A model generated the notes under the pieces. The model did no database searches. It was not told the origin of the DNA and was given only the letters and a program-made list of their open reading frames with translations. Shown in pieces: positions 36,662 through 45,415 of a DNA stretch of 64,000 nt; positions within the stretch are counted from its first letter, which is position 1, and each line of letters begins with the position of its first letter. The stretch comes from Flavobacterium pectinovorum (lineage in GTDB: Bacteria > Bacteroidota > Bacteroidia > Flavobacteriales > Flavobacteriaceae), in contig NZ_JAFEVZ010000007.1 in NCBI RefSeq assembly GCF_022802975.1, positions 186,001 through 250,000 of the forward strand. The letters run 5' to 3'. Position numbers and translations under genes: made by a program.

Positions 36662-37513
36662 ATGAATAGGATTTATTCAGAGAATGGAACATTATTACTT
36701 GGACTGCAATCCGAGAATATCCTCTCGGATAATCCTGTACAATTCAGTGAATATACTGTCTTGATTATAAGTGAAGGGGAAGGAACCTATTATGCCGACT
36801 TTGCCTCTTTTCCATTCAAGGCTCCCGTGGTACTTTTCTCTACGCCCCAGCAGTCCATTTACATAAGAGAAACTAAAAAATTAATTTCTACAGCACTGCA
36901 ATTTCATGGTGATTTTTACTGCATTGAATTTCATAGAAATGAAGTCGCCTGTAATGGTTTGCTATTCAATAATATTTATCTTGAGCCCTCCGTTAACCTA
37001 ACAGAAGAGCAGCATTTATTGTACAAGCAGATAGTGAAGAATCTTGCTGATGAACTCCAGCAGGAAGAACCATCCGAAATTGTACTCAGGGCATTCTTAC
37101 AGCTTTTCCTGGCTAAATCCAGCAGTATCAAAATGAACAGCACTGAGCGGCTCGAACTGAAGAAAGATGAAAAAATGGATCAGTTTAAAACCCTTCTGGA
37201 AGACAATTTCCTGACACTTCACAAACCCAGTGATTACGCATCACTATTGGCCATTACTCCTAACAATTTAACAAAGCAATGCAATAACCGCTTCAATAAA
37301 ACTCCTACACAAATGATCCAGGAACGTTTAATTCTGGAAGCAAAAAAACACCTTCACTTGACAAGGCTGAGTATTAAGGAAATTGCATTTGCCTTAAAAT
37401 TTCAGGACGAATATTATTTCAGCCGTGTATTTAAGAAAATGACTAAAATCTCTCCCCAGACTTTTAGAAAAACCACGGGGATATCCATCGTAGCAGATTT
37501 GTCTAGGGAATAA
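36662..37513 (+). CDS. AraC-family transcriptional regulator
   Basis: 283 residues: an N-terminal sensing domain (YTVLIISEGEGTYYADF, an AraC cupin start; FHGDFYCIEFHRNEVACNGLLFNN) and a C-terminal double HTH (HKPSDYASLLAITPNNLTKQ, then LSIKEIAFALKFQDEYYFSR and ISPQTFRKTTG). The sensing domain contains two cysteines and two histidines close together (FYCIEFHRNEVAC), possibly a ligand or metal site. It is divergent from the CNGRC gene and from the SusC operon beyond it, so it may sense a signal delivered by them. The DUF417 gene follows 70 bases downstream on the same strand. Confidence 0.9.
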   Translation: MNRIYSENGTLLLGLQSENILSDNPVQFSEYTVLIISEGEGTYYADFASFPFKAPVVLFSTPQQSIYIRETKKLISTALQFHGDFYCIEFHRNEVACNGLLFNNIYLEPSVNLTEEQHLLYKQIVKNLADELQQEEPSEIVLRAFLQLFLAKSSSIKMNSTERLELKKDEKMDQFKTLLEDNFLTLHKPSDYASLLAITPNNLTKQCNNRFNKTPTQMIQERLILEAKKHLHLTRLSIKEIAFALKFQDEYYFSRVFKKMTKISPQTFRKTTGISIVADLSRE

Positions 37514-37549
37514 CATTTTTTGTCCATTTTCTCCCTTAGCCTGCTCAGT

Positions 37550-37557
37550 TAGCTTTG
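37550..37557 (+). promoter_or_regulatory. -7 promoter box of the DUF417 gene
   Basis: TAGCTTTG fits TAnnTTTG, 26 bases before the start at 37584. The gene thus likely has its own promoter. Confidence 0.5.
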
Positions 37558-37583
37558 CATTGTAATTCTAAAAAAAAATAACA

Positions 37584-38156
37584 ATGAAAAGTATTATTTT
37601 AAACACTGTGGCAAATCTGGATTCTTTAGGCAAAAAATTAATGCGAGCCGGCATTGTAATTGTTTTTCTATGGATAGGAGGACTTAAATTCTTTACTTAC
37701 GAAGCTGACGGCATTGTTCCCTTTGTAGCAAACAGTCCTCTTATGTCATTTTTCTACAAAACTCCATCAGAATATAAAAATTATACAAACAAAGAAGGAG
37801 AATTAATACAGAAAAATCACCAATGGCATACTGATAATAACACCTACGCTTTTGCAAATGGGCTTGGGATTCTATTGATCGGTATTGCCTTTTTAGTAGC
37901 CATTCATTATTGGGCGCCGATGGCAAGCATGATTGGCAGCCTGCTTGTCTTTATACTCACCATTGGAACACTTTCCTTTTTAGTTACAACGCCGGAGAGC
38001 TGGGTTCCTCATCTGACCGATCATCAATATGGTTTCCCATATCTCTCAGGAAGAGGCAGATTAGTTCTTAAGGACATTGTTATTTTGGGTGGATCATTGA
38101 TAACGATGAGCGAATCGGCAGCACTTTATCTAAAAAGAAATAGTGAGCAAAAATAA
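37584..38156 (+). CDS. DUF417-family membrane protein (RclC/YkgB-like)
   Basis: 190 residues with four membrane helices. FLWIGGLKFFTYEADGIVPFVANSPLMSFFYK is the DUF417 hallmark region (positions about 29-60), followed by ANGLGILLIGIAFL, LTIGTLSFLVTTPESW and FPYLSGRGRLVLKD. The family includes E. coli RclC (reactive-chlorine resistance). The protein is cytoplasmic-membrane located with unknown biochemistry. A clear terminator follows. Adjacent AraC regulation would parallel the E. coli rcl locus, where RclR is also an AraC-type protein; that parallel is suggestive only. Confidence 0.85.
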   Translation: MKSIILNTVANLDSLGKKLMRAGIVIVFLWIGGLKFFTYEADGIVPFVANSPLMSFFYKTPSEYKNYTNKEGELIQKNHQWHTDNNTYAFANGLGILLIGIAFLVAIHYWAPMASMIGSLLVFILTIGTLSFLVTTPESWVPHLTDHQYGFPYLSGRGRLVLKDIVILGGSLITMSESAALYLKRNSEQK

Positions 38157-38168
38157 TATACTTAATAC

Positions 38169-38200
38169 AAAAGACCCTGTAATATCTTACAGGGTCTTTT
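38169..38200. terminator. Rho-independent terminator after the DUF417 gene
   Basis: AAAAGACCCTGTAA (38169-38182) and TTACAGGGTCTTTT (38187-38200) are perfect 14-base arms around a 4-base loop. With A and T runs on both sides it can serve both convergent genes. Confidence 0.88.
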
Positions 38201-38217
38201 CTAATAAATTATGGGCT

Positions 38218-38466
38218 CTACTTAAGAAACTTTATAGTATCTTCCAGATCTTCTTTTGTTATAAAGGCATTTATAAATTCCTGGACTTCATTTTTAAAAT
38301 CCTTAGAGGTTTCAAAAAAGTTGATATGAAATTCTTCATCCTGATCGGCAATGTGAATGATCTGGGTATAGCCACGGGAAATTAAACTCCCTTTTAATTT
38401 AATTATATTCTGCTGCTGGTGATTATTCAAATCTTTACGTACCTGCAGTTTTACAGCCTTTTCCAT
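38218..38466 (-). CDS. Small hypothetical protein
   Basis: 82 residues, no signal peptide or membrane segment. It is acidic toward the C-terminus (FINAFITKEDLEDTIKFLK) and basic at the N-terminus (KLQVRKDLNNHQQQNIIKLKG). The start is supported by an unusually good Shine-Dalgarno sequence, GAGGAGAAA, just before the ATG, and the terminator at 38169 lies directly after the stop. I do not recognise the family. Confidence 0.7.
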   Translation of the reverse strand: MEKAVKLQVRKDLNNHQQQNIIKLKGSLISRGYTQIIHIADQDEEFHINFFETSKDFKNEVQEFINAFITKEDLEDTIKFLK

Positions 38467-38631
38467 TTTCTCCTCTTTTAAATACCGATGCTTTTCTCAA
38501 AATATAAAAATAGGAAATTACAAATTGAAAAAGTTATATTAATGATGCATTTCAGTACTATTTATTAACACTGAGTTAATACATTTTGATTCAAAAAATT
38601 CTTCCGCTTCTTACTATGATTTTATATTTTT

Positions 38632-39993
38632 TTACATCAAATTCTTAAGTCCTCTATTTATTACATATCTGAACCTGAAATAAAGCAGAACAGACGATGT
38701 TAACAAACCAAGAGTTAAACCGTACCAAATTCCCGCAATCCCTACATTGAAATGAATACCCATGATGTAGCAAGACGGCAGACCGATTATCCAATAAGCT
38801 ACAAAGGTTATAAAAGTTGGAATATTGACATCTCCCATTCCTCTAAGGGCTCCTAATCCCACCACCTGCGTACCGTCAAAGAGCTGGAATATCCCTGCAA
38901 TAATTAATAATTGTGCCGCCACTGCTATAACATCAGCATCACTTGTTATCAGGTAAGGCAGGTATTGATTAAAAAGTGTAAAAACAATAGCAAAGAAAAG
39001 CATAAAAGCAATAACCAGATGATAGGAAACCTTAGCAAACTTCTGAAGTCTTGCATAGTTCTTTTTTCCAAAACTATTTCCAATTTTAATGGTGGCAGCC
39101 GATGCAAGTCCTCCCGCCATCATATAAGTCATGGCAACAAGAGTAATGGCGGTCTGATGTGCAGCCTGTTCTGTTGCTCCAATATGGCCAGCCATTAAAG
39201 CCGCAACGGCAAAAGCTCCAATTTCAAATACATATTGCATGGCGACAGGTAATCCTATTTTTACCACTTTTAGAATTTTCGAAAAATCGATAAATTTTAT
39301 TGAGAAATGGTGCAAATAAAGTTTAAAATGATCTGATCGAAGTACATACCAAACCATTACCATCATCATTAAGATTCTATCTATCAACGTTGCGATTCCT
39401 ACTCCTTTAACTCCCATGGGTTCAATGCCAAAGAGTCCTTTTACCAAAATCACAGCAATAATAACGTTAAGCACATTTCCCCAAATCGTTATATTCATGG
39501 CCTGTCTTGTAAAACCAAGCCCTTCTGCAAACTGCTTGAATGTTTGGAAGATCATCAGAGGCAGAATCGATAAACTTAAAATCAACAGGTAAGGTTTTGC
39601 GGTTTCCACAACCTTTGGGTCTTGATCGGCATGCTGCATTGCAAACATAGATCCGAAATATACCACTAAAAAAAGAAACACTCCAGATACTATATTGAGC
39701 CATAAACTATTAGAAACAAGCCGGGCACACTCCGTATAGTTTGACTTTCCATTTTCCTGTGCAATTAGTGGTGTTAACCCATAGGCTATTCCCAATCCAA
39801 TAACTAATACTACCATAAAAACAGAATGAACCAGCGAGACAGCTGCAAGGGATATAGTACCTGAATAATGACCTATAATAATAGTATCAAAAGTCTGCAC
39901 CAAGGTATGACCCAGTTGTGAAATTACAACAGGTCCTGCCAATACTATTGTGCTTTGATAGTATAATTTATTGGGTTTGTATTTTTTAAACAT
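38632..39993 (-). CDS. MATE-family multidrug efflux transporter
   Basis: 453 residues with twelve predicted membrane helices in two six-helix halves. Visible family features: VISQLGHTLVQTFDTIIIGHY at the start (helix 1), GLAIAYGLTPLIAQENG, and in the second half GLPVAMQYVFEIGAFAVAAL with ATEQAAHQ. It exports cationic drugs with sodium or protons; the coupling ion is not readable. It lies downstream of an AraC gene on the same strand (113-base gap), which is a candidate regulator. Confidence 0.93.
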   Translation of the reverse strand: MFKKYKPNKLYYQSTIVLAGPVVISQLGHTLVQTFDTIIIGHYSGTISLAAVSLVHSVFMVVLVIGLGIAYGLTPLIAQENGKSNYTECARLVSNSLWLNIVSGVFLFLVVYFGSMFAMQHADQDPKVVETAKPYLLILSLSILPLMIFQTFKQFAEGLGFTRQAMNITIWGNVLNVIIAVILVKGLFGIEPMGVKGVGIATLIDRILMMMVMVWYVLRSDHFKLYLHHFSIKFIDFSKILKVVKIGLPVAMQYVFEIGAFAVAALMAGHIGATEQAAHQTAITLVAMTYMMAGGLASAATIKIGNSFGKKNYARLQKFAKVSYHLVIAFMLFFAIVFTLFNQYLPYLITSDADVIAVAAQLLIIAGIFQLFDGTQVVGLGALRGMGDVNIPTFITFVAYWIIGLPSCYIMGIHFNVGIAGIWYGLTLGLLTSSVLLYFRFRYVINRGLKNLM

Positions 39994-40106
39994 ATTAAAC
40001 GGTGAGACTGCGTAAGGCAGATTAAAATCAAAAATACCAAGGAGTAGATTTCACTTACACCATGTCGCTTTTTGCATCTTTTTTATAATTTACTATTTGT
40101 TAAGGC

Positions 40107-40979
40107 TCATGAGAATATACCGTTTTTGTAATCTGAAAGGAACTGGGTGCTGGTAATTCCCGTCTGGCTCTTAAAAAATCGCATCATATGTCCGGGTTCG
40201 GAAAAATGAAGGTCATAGGCTATCTCAGCCACAGTTTTCCCGGAATGTATCAAGTCATTTTTAATTTCGAAAAGCAGTCTCTGCTTTAAGAGTTCTGTAG
40301 CGGTAACATTAAATTGTTTTTTTACACAAGTATTAATCGAAATTCTGCTCACATTCAATAACTCCGAATAATAGTCAATTCTCTGCTTTTCCCTGATATG
40401 CTTTTCCAATAACTGTTTGAACTGGTAAGCATAATTATTCTCAGCCCTTTCAATTGAGAGATTGTTTTTTTCGGCATACACCCTGTTGAATTTCAAAAGC
40501 AGGTAGTAGGTAAGAGATCTTATGATATGAATGCTGTCTTTCCTGCTGTCTGCCAGTTCTGATTTTATTTCGATAAGCAGATCTAGCGCTTTTTGCAATC
40601 CTTTTTTTTCAATAGAAATACTTAAAGGATAATTCAACTGATAAAAGTACAGCAGCCGGTAGGTGAAGAATTTGTCTGAGAAAAAATCGTTAAGAAAGTT
40701 TTCCTGGAATACCAAAACAGTAAAATCAAGCCCCTCTTTCTCCAAGACCCATTTTCTTTTTTGAAAAGGCGAAATAAAAACAGCTGTGTTGTCGGTAATA
40801 TTGATTTTCTGCTGGTTTAGAATCAAAGTCCCCTTAGCTGTCTTAAAAAGTAAAATTTCAAAAAAATCGGTGTTATAAGTATCACGCTCCAGATATCTTT
40901 CACTCAGTGCGTCTCCATGCAGCACATTGAGAAGTACCTCAACGCCGCATTCGGATTTATGAAATTTTACGGTTTTCAT
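40107..40979 (-). CDS. AraC-family transcriptional regulator
   Basis: 290 residues. The N-terminal cupin-type domain (NTDFFEILLFKTAKGTLILNQQ, FISPFQKRKWVLEKEG) is the common Bacteroidota AraC sensing fold. The C-terminal double HTH reads RIDYYSELLNVSRISINTCV and KTVAEIAYDLHFSEPGHMMR, then TGITSTQFLSDYK. It sits between a polytopic membrane protein gene (upstream, 41062) and the MATE gene (downstream), all on the minus strand. Confidence 0.9.
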   Translation of the reverse strand: MKTVKFHKSECGVEVLLNVLHGDALSERYLERDTYNTDFFEILLFKTAKGTLILNQQKINITDNTAVFISPFQKRKWVLEKEGLDFTVLVFQENFLNDFFSDKFFTYRLLYFYQLNYPLSISIEKKGLQKALDLLIEIKSELADSRKDSIHIIRSLTYYLLLKFNRVYAEKNNLSIERAENNYAYQFKQLLEKHIREKQRIDYYSELLNVSRISINTCVKKQFNVTATELLKQRLLFEIKNDLIHSGKTVAEIAYDLHFSEPGHMMRFFKSQTGITSTQFLSDYKNGIFS

Positions 40980-41061
40980 TTGTTTGACTGGTATTTGCTG
41001 TTTGAAATGGTTTGCTTAATTTCTTTTAAATAAAATGCGTTCAATATCATAACACATGATC

Positions 41062-41979
41062 CTATAAATTCTTATCAGGGCGAAAAATTCCAAAACTCTT
41101 TCGTAACACCGCATTCTTGTAAAGGAATACAGTCCCCAAAATTATTATCGACATCAGCAGAACCTGAAAATAAAAATAGGCGTAAGAGGCATTCAATACC
41201 ATTGGCAGGATCGCCATAGCATATGCCGGTGGAAGCCTGCATTTAAAGATACTTAAAATTAAGTATACTGCGGCAATATCTAACAAAACAGCCAGGATAA
41301 GATTATCCAGAAAATGTATAGATTGTATACCTGCAAAGGAGGCCAGGAACATACAGATAACCTGTTTTCTGAAGGTATCAACTTCATACGCCTCTTTGTG
41401 GACCGCTTCATAACCCGTTACAATTACAGGAGGAATAGCCGCCATGAACATCCATTTTTCCTGATTACAAATCAAGATCCATACTGCAACAAAGAGCATA
41501 TAAATCAAACCTTCCCTGGAACTATGCTGTTTGATGCTGCAATCCACTTTTTGCTTACTTCCCACTAAAATCAAGTACAATGATAAGGCCGAAGTTAAAA
41601 GCAGAATCGAGATGATAAAGGAGTAAGATTCAGCATTGGTTATCACAGGAAGCAGACCTGTAGCTAGTGCAGGGGCAAGAAAACTTTTAAAAAGTTTCAA
41701 AACCAGCAGCATAAGAATTAATATCAAAATCAGCTTTTGAGCCAATTCAAGATCAAGCATGTTGACTAAAAAGCCCAATACGGCGGTGATGGAAGGCAGT
41801 AAAAATATATGTAGAGGCTTTGAAAGCCATATTGGGTTTTGATACATCAGGCAGCCTACAGCGAGCGCAGCCATTTCGGGAAGTATTATTTCCCTGCTGT
41901 CAAAAATTACAGAGGCTGCTATCATTACGATAATGATGCCGAAACCAATGATGCTTTTATTGTAAAATATCTTATTCAT
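41062..41979 (-). CDS. HPP-like membrane protein with internal repeat
   Basis: 305 residues, about ten hydrophobic helices, no signal peptide. The two halves look homologous: LAPALATGLLPVITNAESY in the first matches LPPAYAMAILPMVLNASYA in the second, each followed by helices of similar size. These segments recall the (H)PPA loops of HPP-family membrane proteins, but the similarity is weak and the function is unknown. A hairpin downstream of the next gene and the 82-base gap to the AraC gene leave operon membership open. Confidence 0.7.
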   Translation of the reverse strand: MNKIFYNKSIIGFGIIIVMIAASVIFDSREIILPEMAALAVGCLMYQNPIWLSKPLHIFLLPSITAVLGFLVNMLDLELAQKLILILILMLLVLKLFKSFLAPALATGLLPVITNAESYSFIISILLLTSALSLYLILVGSKQKVDCSIKQHSSREGLIYMLFVAVWILICNQEKWMFMAAIPPVIVTGYEAVHKEAYEVDTFRKQVICMFLASFAGIQSIHFLDNLILAVLLDIAAVYLILSIFKCRLPPAYAMAILPMVLNASYAYFYFQVLLMSIIILGTVFLYKNAVLRKSFGIFRPDKNL

Positions 41980-42040
41980 AAAAATTTATAACCTGCCTTG
42001 CGTAAATTTACAACTTCATTTACAAATGAGTTCCAACCAC

Positions 42041-42074
42041 AAAAATGAGCCGTAATAAATTACAGCCCATTTTT
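42041..42074 (-). terminator. Terminator-like hairpin after the isochorismatase-like gene
   Basis: AAAAATG (42041-42047) and CATTTTT (about 42068-42074), with inner pairs GC/GC and GTAAT/ATTAC around two mismatches, form a 16-base imperfect stem. On the minus strand the structure ends in a run of T, fitting termination of the gene at 42104-42652. Confidence 0.55.
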
Positions 42075-42103
42075 ATAAAATTAAATCCTAAACTTCTTTT
42101 TAT

Positions 42104-42652
42104 TTAGGATAGCAGATATTGATCTGTTGTCTGGATTTTGGCGTAAAAGAATTCCAATGCCGCTAAAAATGCATTGTGTACATCGGCAGCCTTAATGTCC
42201 TGCCCGTTAATATGCAGGTCCATTGTAGCGCAGGCATCCCCAATTACAGTGCATTGAAATCCAAAATCGAAAGCAGCCCTTGTCCCTGCGTCTATGCACA
42301 TATGGGTCATCATCCCTGCAATTACCAGATGTGTTATTTCCTTTGACTGCAGATATTCCAGCAGATCGGTATCCCTGAAACTGTTAGGATATTGTTTGGT
42401 TATCACTTTCTCTCCTGCCAGCGGTTTTACATTTTCGTGGATTTCCACTCCTTGTGTACCGGGAACAAAAAAGGGAACTCCTTCCCCGGATATGTGCTGT
42501 ACATGGACAATTGTGCCATTTTCTTTTCTGAAATGTTCCAGTATTTTTTTTGCATTTTTACTTGCAGGAATTGGATTTACAAGTTCGAGTGCCCCTTTTT
42601 CAAAATATTCTTCCTGTATATCGATTAATATCAGAGCTTTATTCATTTTCAT
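42104..42652 (-). CDS. Isochorismatase-like cysteine hydrolase
   Basis: 182 residues of the isochorismatase fold. The catalytic aspartate is in ALILIDIQEEYF, the lysine lies in the middle (VITKQYPNSFRDTDLLEYL), and the nucleophile is in LVIAGMMTHMCIDAGTRAA, the family's GxxTxxCV(x)xTxR region. TVIGDACATMDL is the usual next strand. It hydrolyses an amide or related bond of a small molecule; nicotinamidase-type or other activity cannot be chosen. A second ATG two codons later is equally possible. Confidence 0.88.
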   Translation of the reverse strand: MKMNKALILIDIQEEYFEKGALELVNPIPASKNAKKILEHFRKENGTIVHVQHISGEGVPFFVPGTQGVEIHENVKPLAGEKVITKQYPNSFRDTDLLEYLQSKEITHLVIAGMMTHMCIDAGTRAAFDFGFQCTVIGDACATMDLHINGQDIKAADVHNAFLAALEFFYAKIQTTDQYLLS

Positions 42653-42791
42653 GTATTTTTTAATTTCTATTAGTCAAAATTAAAACTAAGACCATCAATA
42701 CGGGATACCAAAACACGAACAATACATGCCATTTTGATAAGAAGACTATCTTAATTTTGAGTAAATGCAATAAACTAATTTTTATCATGCC

Positions 42792-43529
42792 TTATGACCT
42801 CTTCCTTTTCAAGCTATCATCGAATTCGCCTGCAGCCGTGATGAGCAGTGAGATTAGCAGCAGAAAAATGTAAAGGTCATTATAATCGGGCTTTACTGCC
42901 AGGATCTGTTTTAGTCCATCAAGTATAAGAAAGGTTAGCAGCACTATGCTTAATTGTCCAGCACTATTTTTAAAAGCCCTGACAAGGTTAAACTTTTTAT
43001 CCGGCTTTCTGAATTTAGCCAGATTTGGAATCAAAGCCGGCACCTGTTCTGCCCATGCCGAATACTTGAATCCGAACTTCCGCTTGAAATGGCCTTCTTC
43101 GGCAATCATAATCCTTTCAAAAAACACACAGCAGAAAAGAATAAAAGAAACAATAAAAAAAAGATTTCCCGTTGCCATGGCCGGTCCCAGCCACATAATC
43201 AGCAGGCCGCTGCAAAGCGGATGCCTCACTACAGAATAGGCGCCCGTCTTATCAAAATCTGCCTCTGCCTCGCCGCTGCGATTCAGCGGTGTCGGATTTG
43301 CGTTATAGCCATTGGTATAAATTATAACAGTAAAACCAACCATGCTCAGGGCCAGACAAGTCACTTCATACAATACTTCATAAGCGGAATTCTGAAAAAA
43401 ATAATTTTCCGGATATGATGATGATGCCAAAAATAAAATATACCCTAAAATCAATACAAATAAGGGAAGCCCCTTAGCTGAACTGCTCAGGTTGGCTCCC
43501 TGTTTTTCCAACTCTTCGTGAAGCGCCAT
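42792..43529 (-). CDS. Isoprenylcysteine methyltransferase (ICMT)-like membrane protein
   Basis: 245 residues from the chosen start MALHEELEKQGANLSS. The core GAYSVVRHPLCSGLLIMWLGPAMA (the RHPxYxG-type SAM-binding motif), FFERIMIAEEGHFKRKFG and Y-x-W (KYSAWAEQVPALIP) belong to the ICMT/phospholipid methyltransferase fold, with six or so helices. A longer start at 43595 would run into the terminator of the upstream operon, so 43529 is preferred. Substrate unknown. It directly follows the oxidase module but is separated by a terminator hairpin. Confidence 0.82.
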   Translation of the reverse strand: MALHEELEKQGANLSSSAKGLPLFVLILGYILFLASSSYPENYFFQNSAYEVLYEVTCLALSMVGFTVIIYTNGYNANPTPLNRSGEAEADFDKTGAYSVVRHPLCSGLLIMWLGPAMATGNLFFIVSFILFCCVFFERIMIAEEGHFKRKFGFKYSAWAEQVPALIPNLAKFRKPDKKFNLVRAFKNSAGQLSIVLLTFLILDGLKQILAVKPDYNDLYIFLLLISLLITAAGEFDDSLKRKRS

Positions 43530-43561
43530 TATTGAATCATAATTATTATAATTATTACTTT

Positions 43562-43602
43562 TAAAAAAAAGAAGCCCTGTGTGTGTCAGCAGCAACAGGG
43601 CT
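43562..43602 (-). terminator. Terminator of the bd-like oxidase operon
   Basis: AGCCCTGT (43573-43580) and ACAGGGCT (43595-43602) make a perfect 8-base stem, followed on the minus strand by a run of eight T. It ends the operon 43654-46858. Confidence 0.82.
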
Positions 43603-43653
43603 CCGAACTATCAAAATTTAAAAAAGAAACTTCTTTTGTGGAACACTTTTTAA

Positions 43654-43818
43654 CTAATACAGTCCCTTTATAAATTGATAATCCTTTTCTAGGGGGTTTT
43701 CTTTGTTATTCACTTCTTTTGACTTTGCAAGCTGCAGTGTAATGGATTTTATTCTTATCAGAAAAACAATCGCAAGAAGTACAAAAATTAAAATCATGAT
43801 GGAAAAAACTTGTATCAT
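43654..43818 (-). CDS. Small single-helix membrane protein of the oxidase operon
   Basis: 54 residues, too short for ordinary gene calling. One N-terminal membrane helix (MIQVFSIMILIFVLLAIVFLI) is followed by a basic RIKS and a polar tail (KSKEVNNKENPLEKDYQFIKG). It begins 12 bases after the previous small gene and ends before the terminator. Size and topology recall accessory subunits such as CydX or CcoS, which stabilise oxidases, but no sequence match is claimed. Confidence 0.6.
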   Translation of the reverse strand: MIQVFSIMILIFVLLAIVFLIRIKSITLQLAKSKEVNNKENPLEKDYQFIKGLY

Positions 43819-43830
43819 ACTATTTTATTT

Positions 43831-44037
43831 TTAAGTTAAAATTTCGATTAAGGCTGCCGGTTCTGCGGCAGTATATTTTCTATTGCTATTCTCCGTCCGT
43901 ACAGATCCAATGCGCACCGTTCCAGTTCTGCCCTTTGGAATTGTTTTAACTATTTTCTCAGTCTTATTTTCCCTGTACAAAATACCTGTAAAAGTGATAA
44001 AGACAATTATTGGAACCAGATAACAGAAACGAATCAT
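43831..44037 (-). CDS. Small membrane protein of the oxidase operon
   Basis: 68 residues. One N-terminal helix (FCYLVPIIVFITFTGILY) is followed by a charged tail (RENKTEKIVKTIPKGRTGTV ... TAAEPAALIEILT). It starts 18 bases after the cytochrome-c-tailed subunit and is 12 bases from the 54-residue gene. Probably an accessory subunit or assembly factor of the same complex. No known family recognised. Confidence 0.7.
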   Translation of the reverse strand: MIRFCYLVPIIVFITFTGILYRENKTEKIVKTIPKGRTGTVRIGSVRTENSNRKYTAAEPAALIEILT

Positions 44038-44055
44038 AGAGAATTGTTTTTTATT

Positions 44056-45402
44056 TTATTTTATGTTCAAAATATATTGCGCCAGCTGATCGAGTTTCTG
44101 CTGGTCCAGCTGCGATTCAAAACCGGGCATCTGCGGGTAATCGGGACGTTTCTTACCCGGATTTTTTATCCATTTCTGCAAATCGGCTGCGTTGCCTTTA
44201 TAGATCTTTGCCATTTCCAAAACCGGCGGGCCTACTAATTTTTCATCTATTTTATGGCAGGATGCGCAATACTGGCCGAATACCTTTTGTCCTTTCTCTG
44301 CCTCTGACATATCTGCCGACGCTGCGCCAGCCTCCGCTTCTTTTACTTTAGCCAGAGCCTGCTTTTTGAGCACTTGAAATTCGTCAGTCTTAATTCTCAC
44401 CAGTTCCCTGTGTTTTTCCAGCGAGTTAGCCCTGTATATCTGCCTGCCTGATCCCATGCAGAGCACCGTAATTCCAAGAAGCATTGCTATTTTATAAAAG
44501 TCCTTTTCGATGTTTTCCTTTTCACCAGTCAGCCTCTTCCATATCAGCCACATGGCGGGAACGGCAAAAGCCACCCCTGAGAAAATCACTAAAATCAGAT
44601 TCCAGCCCATCCCTTTAGAAGGCAGGGTCAGCAGTACCAGAGGACCAATCATGAACTGGCATATGGAAGCCGTCAGGGCCAGTGAATACCCTTTTTTCTG
44701 AATATCATATCGGGTGAACTTTTGATAAATCTCTTCAAAGTGATAGTTTTTACGGCTGTTGTACCAAAATATAAACAATCCCGTCACAGCCAGTGAAGAC
44801 AAGATAAAGTGGAGATATCTTGGAAAAACATTCGGTAGAAACAATGCGTCTACAAAGCCTTTTACTAAAGCCCATTTTTCAGGGAAAAGCATTAGATTGA
44901 TATTAGTTAGAAAGATAAATGGAATAAACAGAAAGATAACAGTTGCCAGGGCCAGAATCGAAATATGAACCGCCTTGTGATTCTCCAAGCTTTCCCATGT
45001 ATATTTATGCAAGTAAGTGAGCAGAAACGCCACTGTAACGAGCGGTATTACCGCAATCCACATCAAACCGGTAAGCGCATTTGCCGAATAAAAATAAATG
45101 GTATACAATACATTGATGCTCAAAAGCGGCGCAATACCCAGAACAACGGCTATACTTTTGTTTACTGTAATGGTTTTGGCTATTTCATGTGCCAGTATAT
45201 CGTATTCCTTATTCTTCAGCCCTTTGATCTGGGCAATCAAAGCCAGGATTGATCCTCCCAGCATCAGGTTGACAAAAAGTATGTGCAGGAGAAATGACAA
45301 TACCAAAACAACTACAAAAAACCATTCAGGCATTGGCAGGGGCAGTGGAATATCTTTCGGAACCGGTACGTTGTGCTGCAACGCAATATATAAATTTATC
45401 AT
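44056..45402 (-). CDS. CydA-like membrane subunit with C-terminal cytochrome c (second subunit)
   Basis: 448 residues. About nine membrane helices (residues 27-320) precede a charged coiled-coil linker (HRELVRIKTDEFQVLKKQAL) and a class-I cytochrome c domain: heme motif CASCH (379-383), distal Met in YPQMPGFESQ. The membrane part resembles the neighbouring CydA-like subunit in layout and in local motifs: a first-helix His (His40, HILFVNLMLGG against HVMINHGLAVG) and a last-helix GSGRQIYR. This suggests a heterodimer of two CydA homologues. It starts 13 bases after that gene. Cytochrome-c-bearing members of the bd superfamily have been reported; the electron donor and acceptor here are unproven. 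Confidence 0.8.
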   Translation of the reverse strand: MINLYIALQHNVPVPKDIPLPLPMPEWFFVVVLVLSFLLHILFVNLMLGGSILALIAQIKGLKNKEYDILAHEIAKTITVNKSIAVVLGIAPLLSINVLYTIYFYSANALTGLMWIAVIPLVTVAFLLTYLHKYTWESLENHKAVHISILALATVIFLFIPFIFLTNINLMLFPEKWALVKGFVDALFLPNVFPRYLHFILSSLAVTGLFIFWYNSRKNYHFEEIYQKFTRYDIQKKGYSLALTASICQFMIGPLVLLTLPSKGMGWNLILVIFSGVAFAVPAMWLIWKRLTGEKENIEKDFYKIAMLLGITVLCMGSGRQIYRANSLEKHRELVRIKTDEFQVLKKQALAKVKEAEAGAASADMSEAEKGQKVFGQYCASCHKIDEKLVGPPVLEMAKIYKGNAADLQKWIKNPGKKRPDYPQMPGFESQLDQQKLDQLAQYILNIK

Positions 45403-45415
45403 TTTAAAACTTTTG

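Noticed and set aside
43530..43595. Longer start for the ICMT-like gene
   Set aside because: The added residues would be encoded by the oxidase terminator hairpin.
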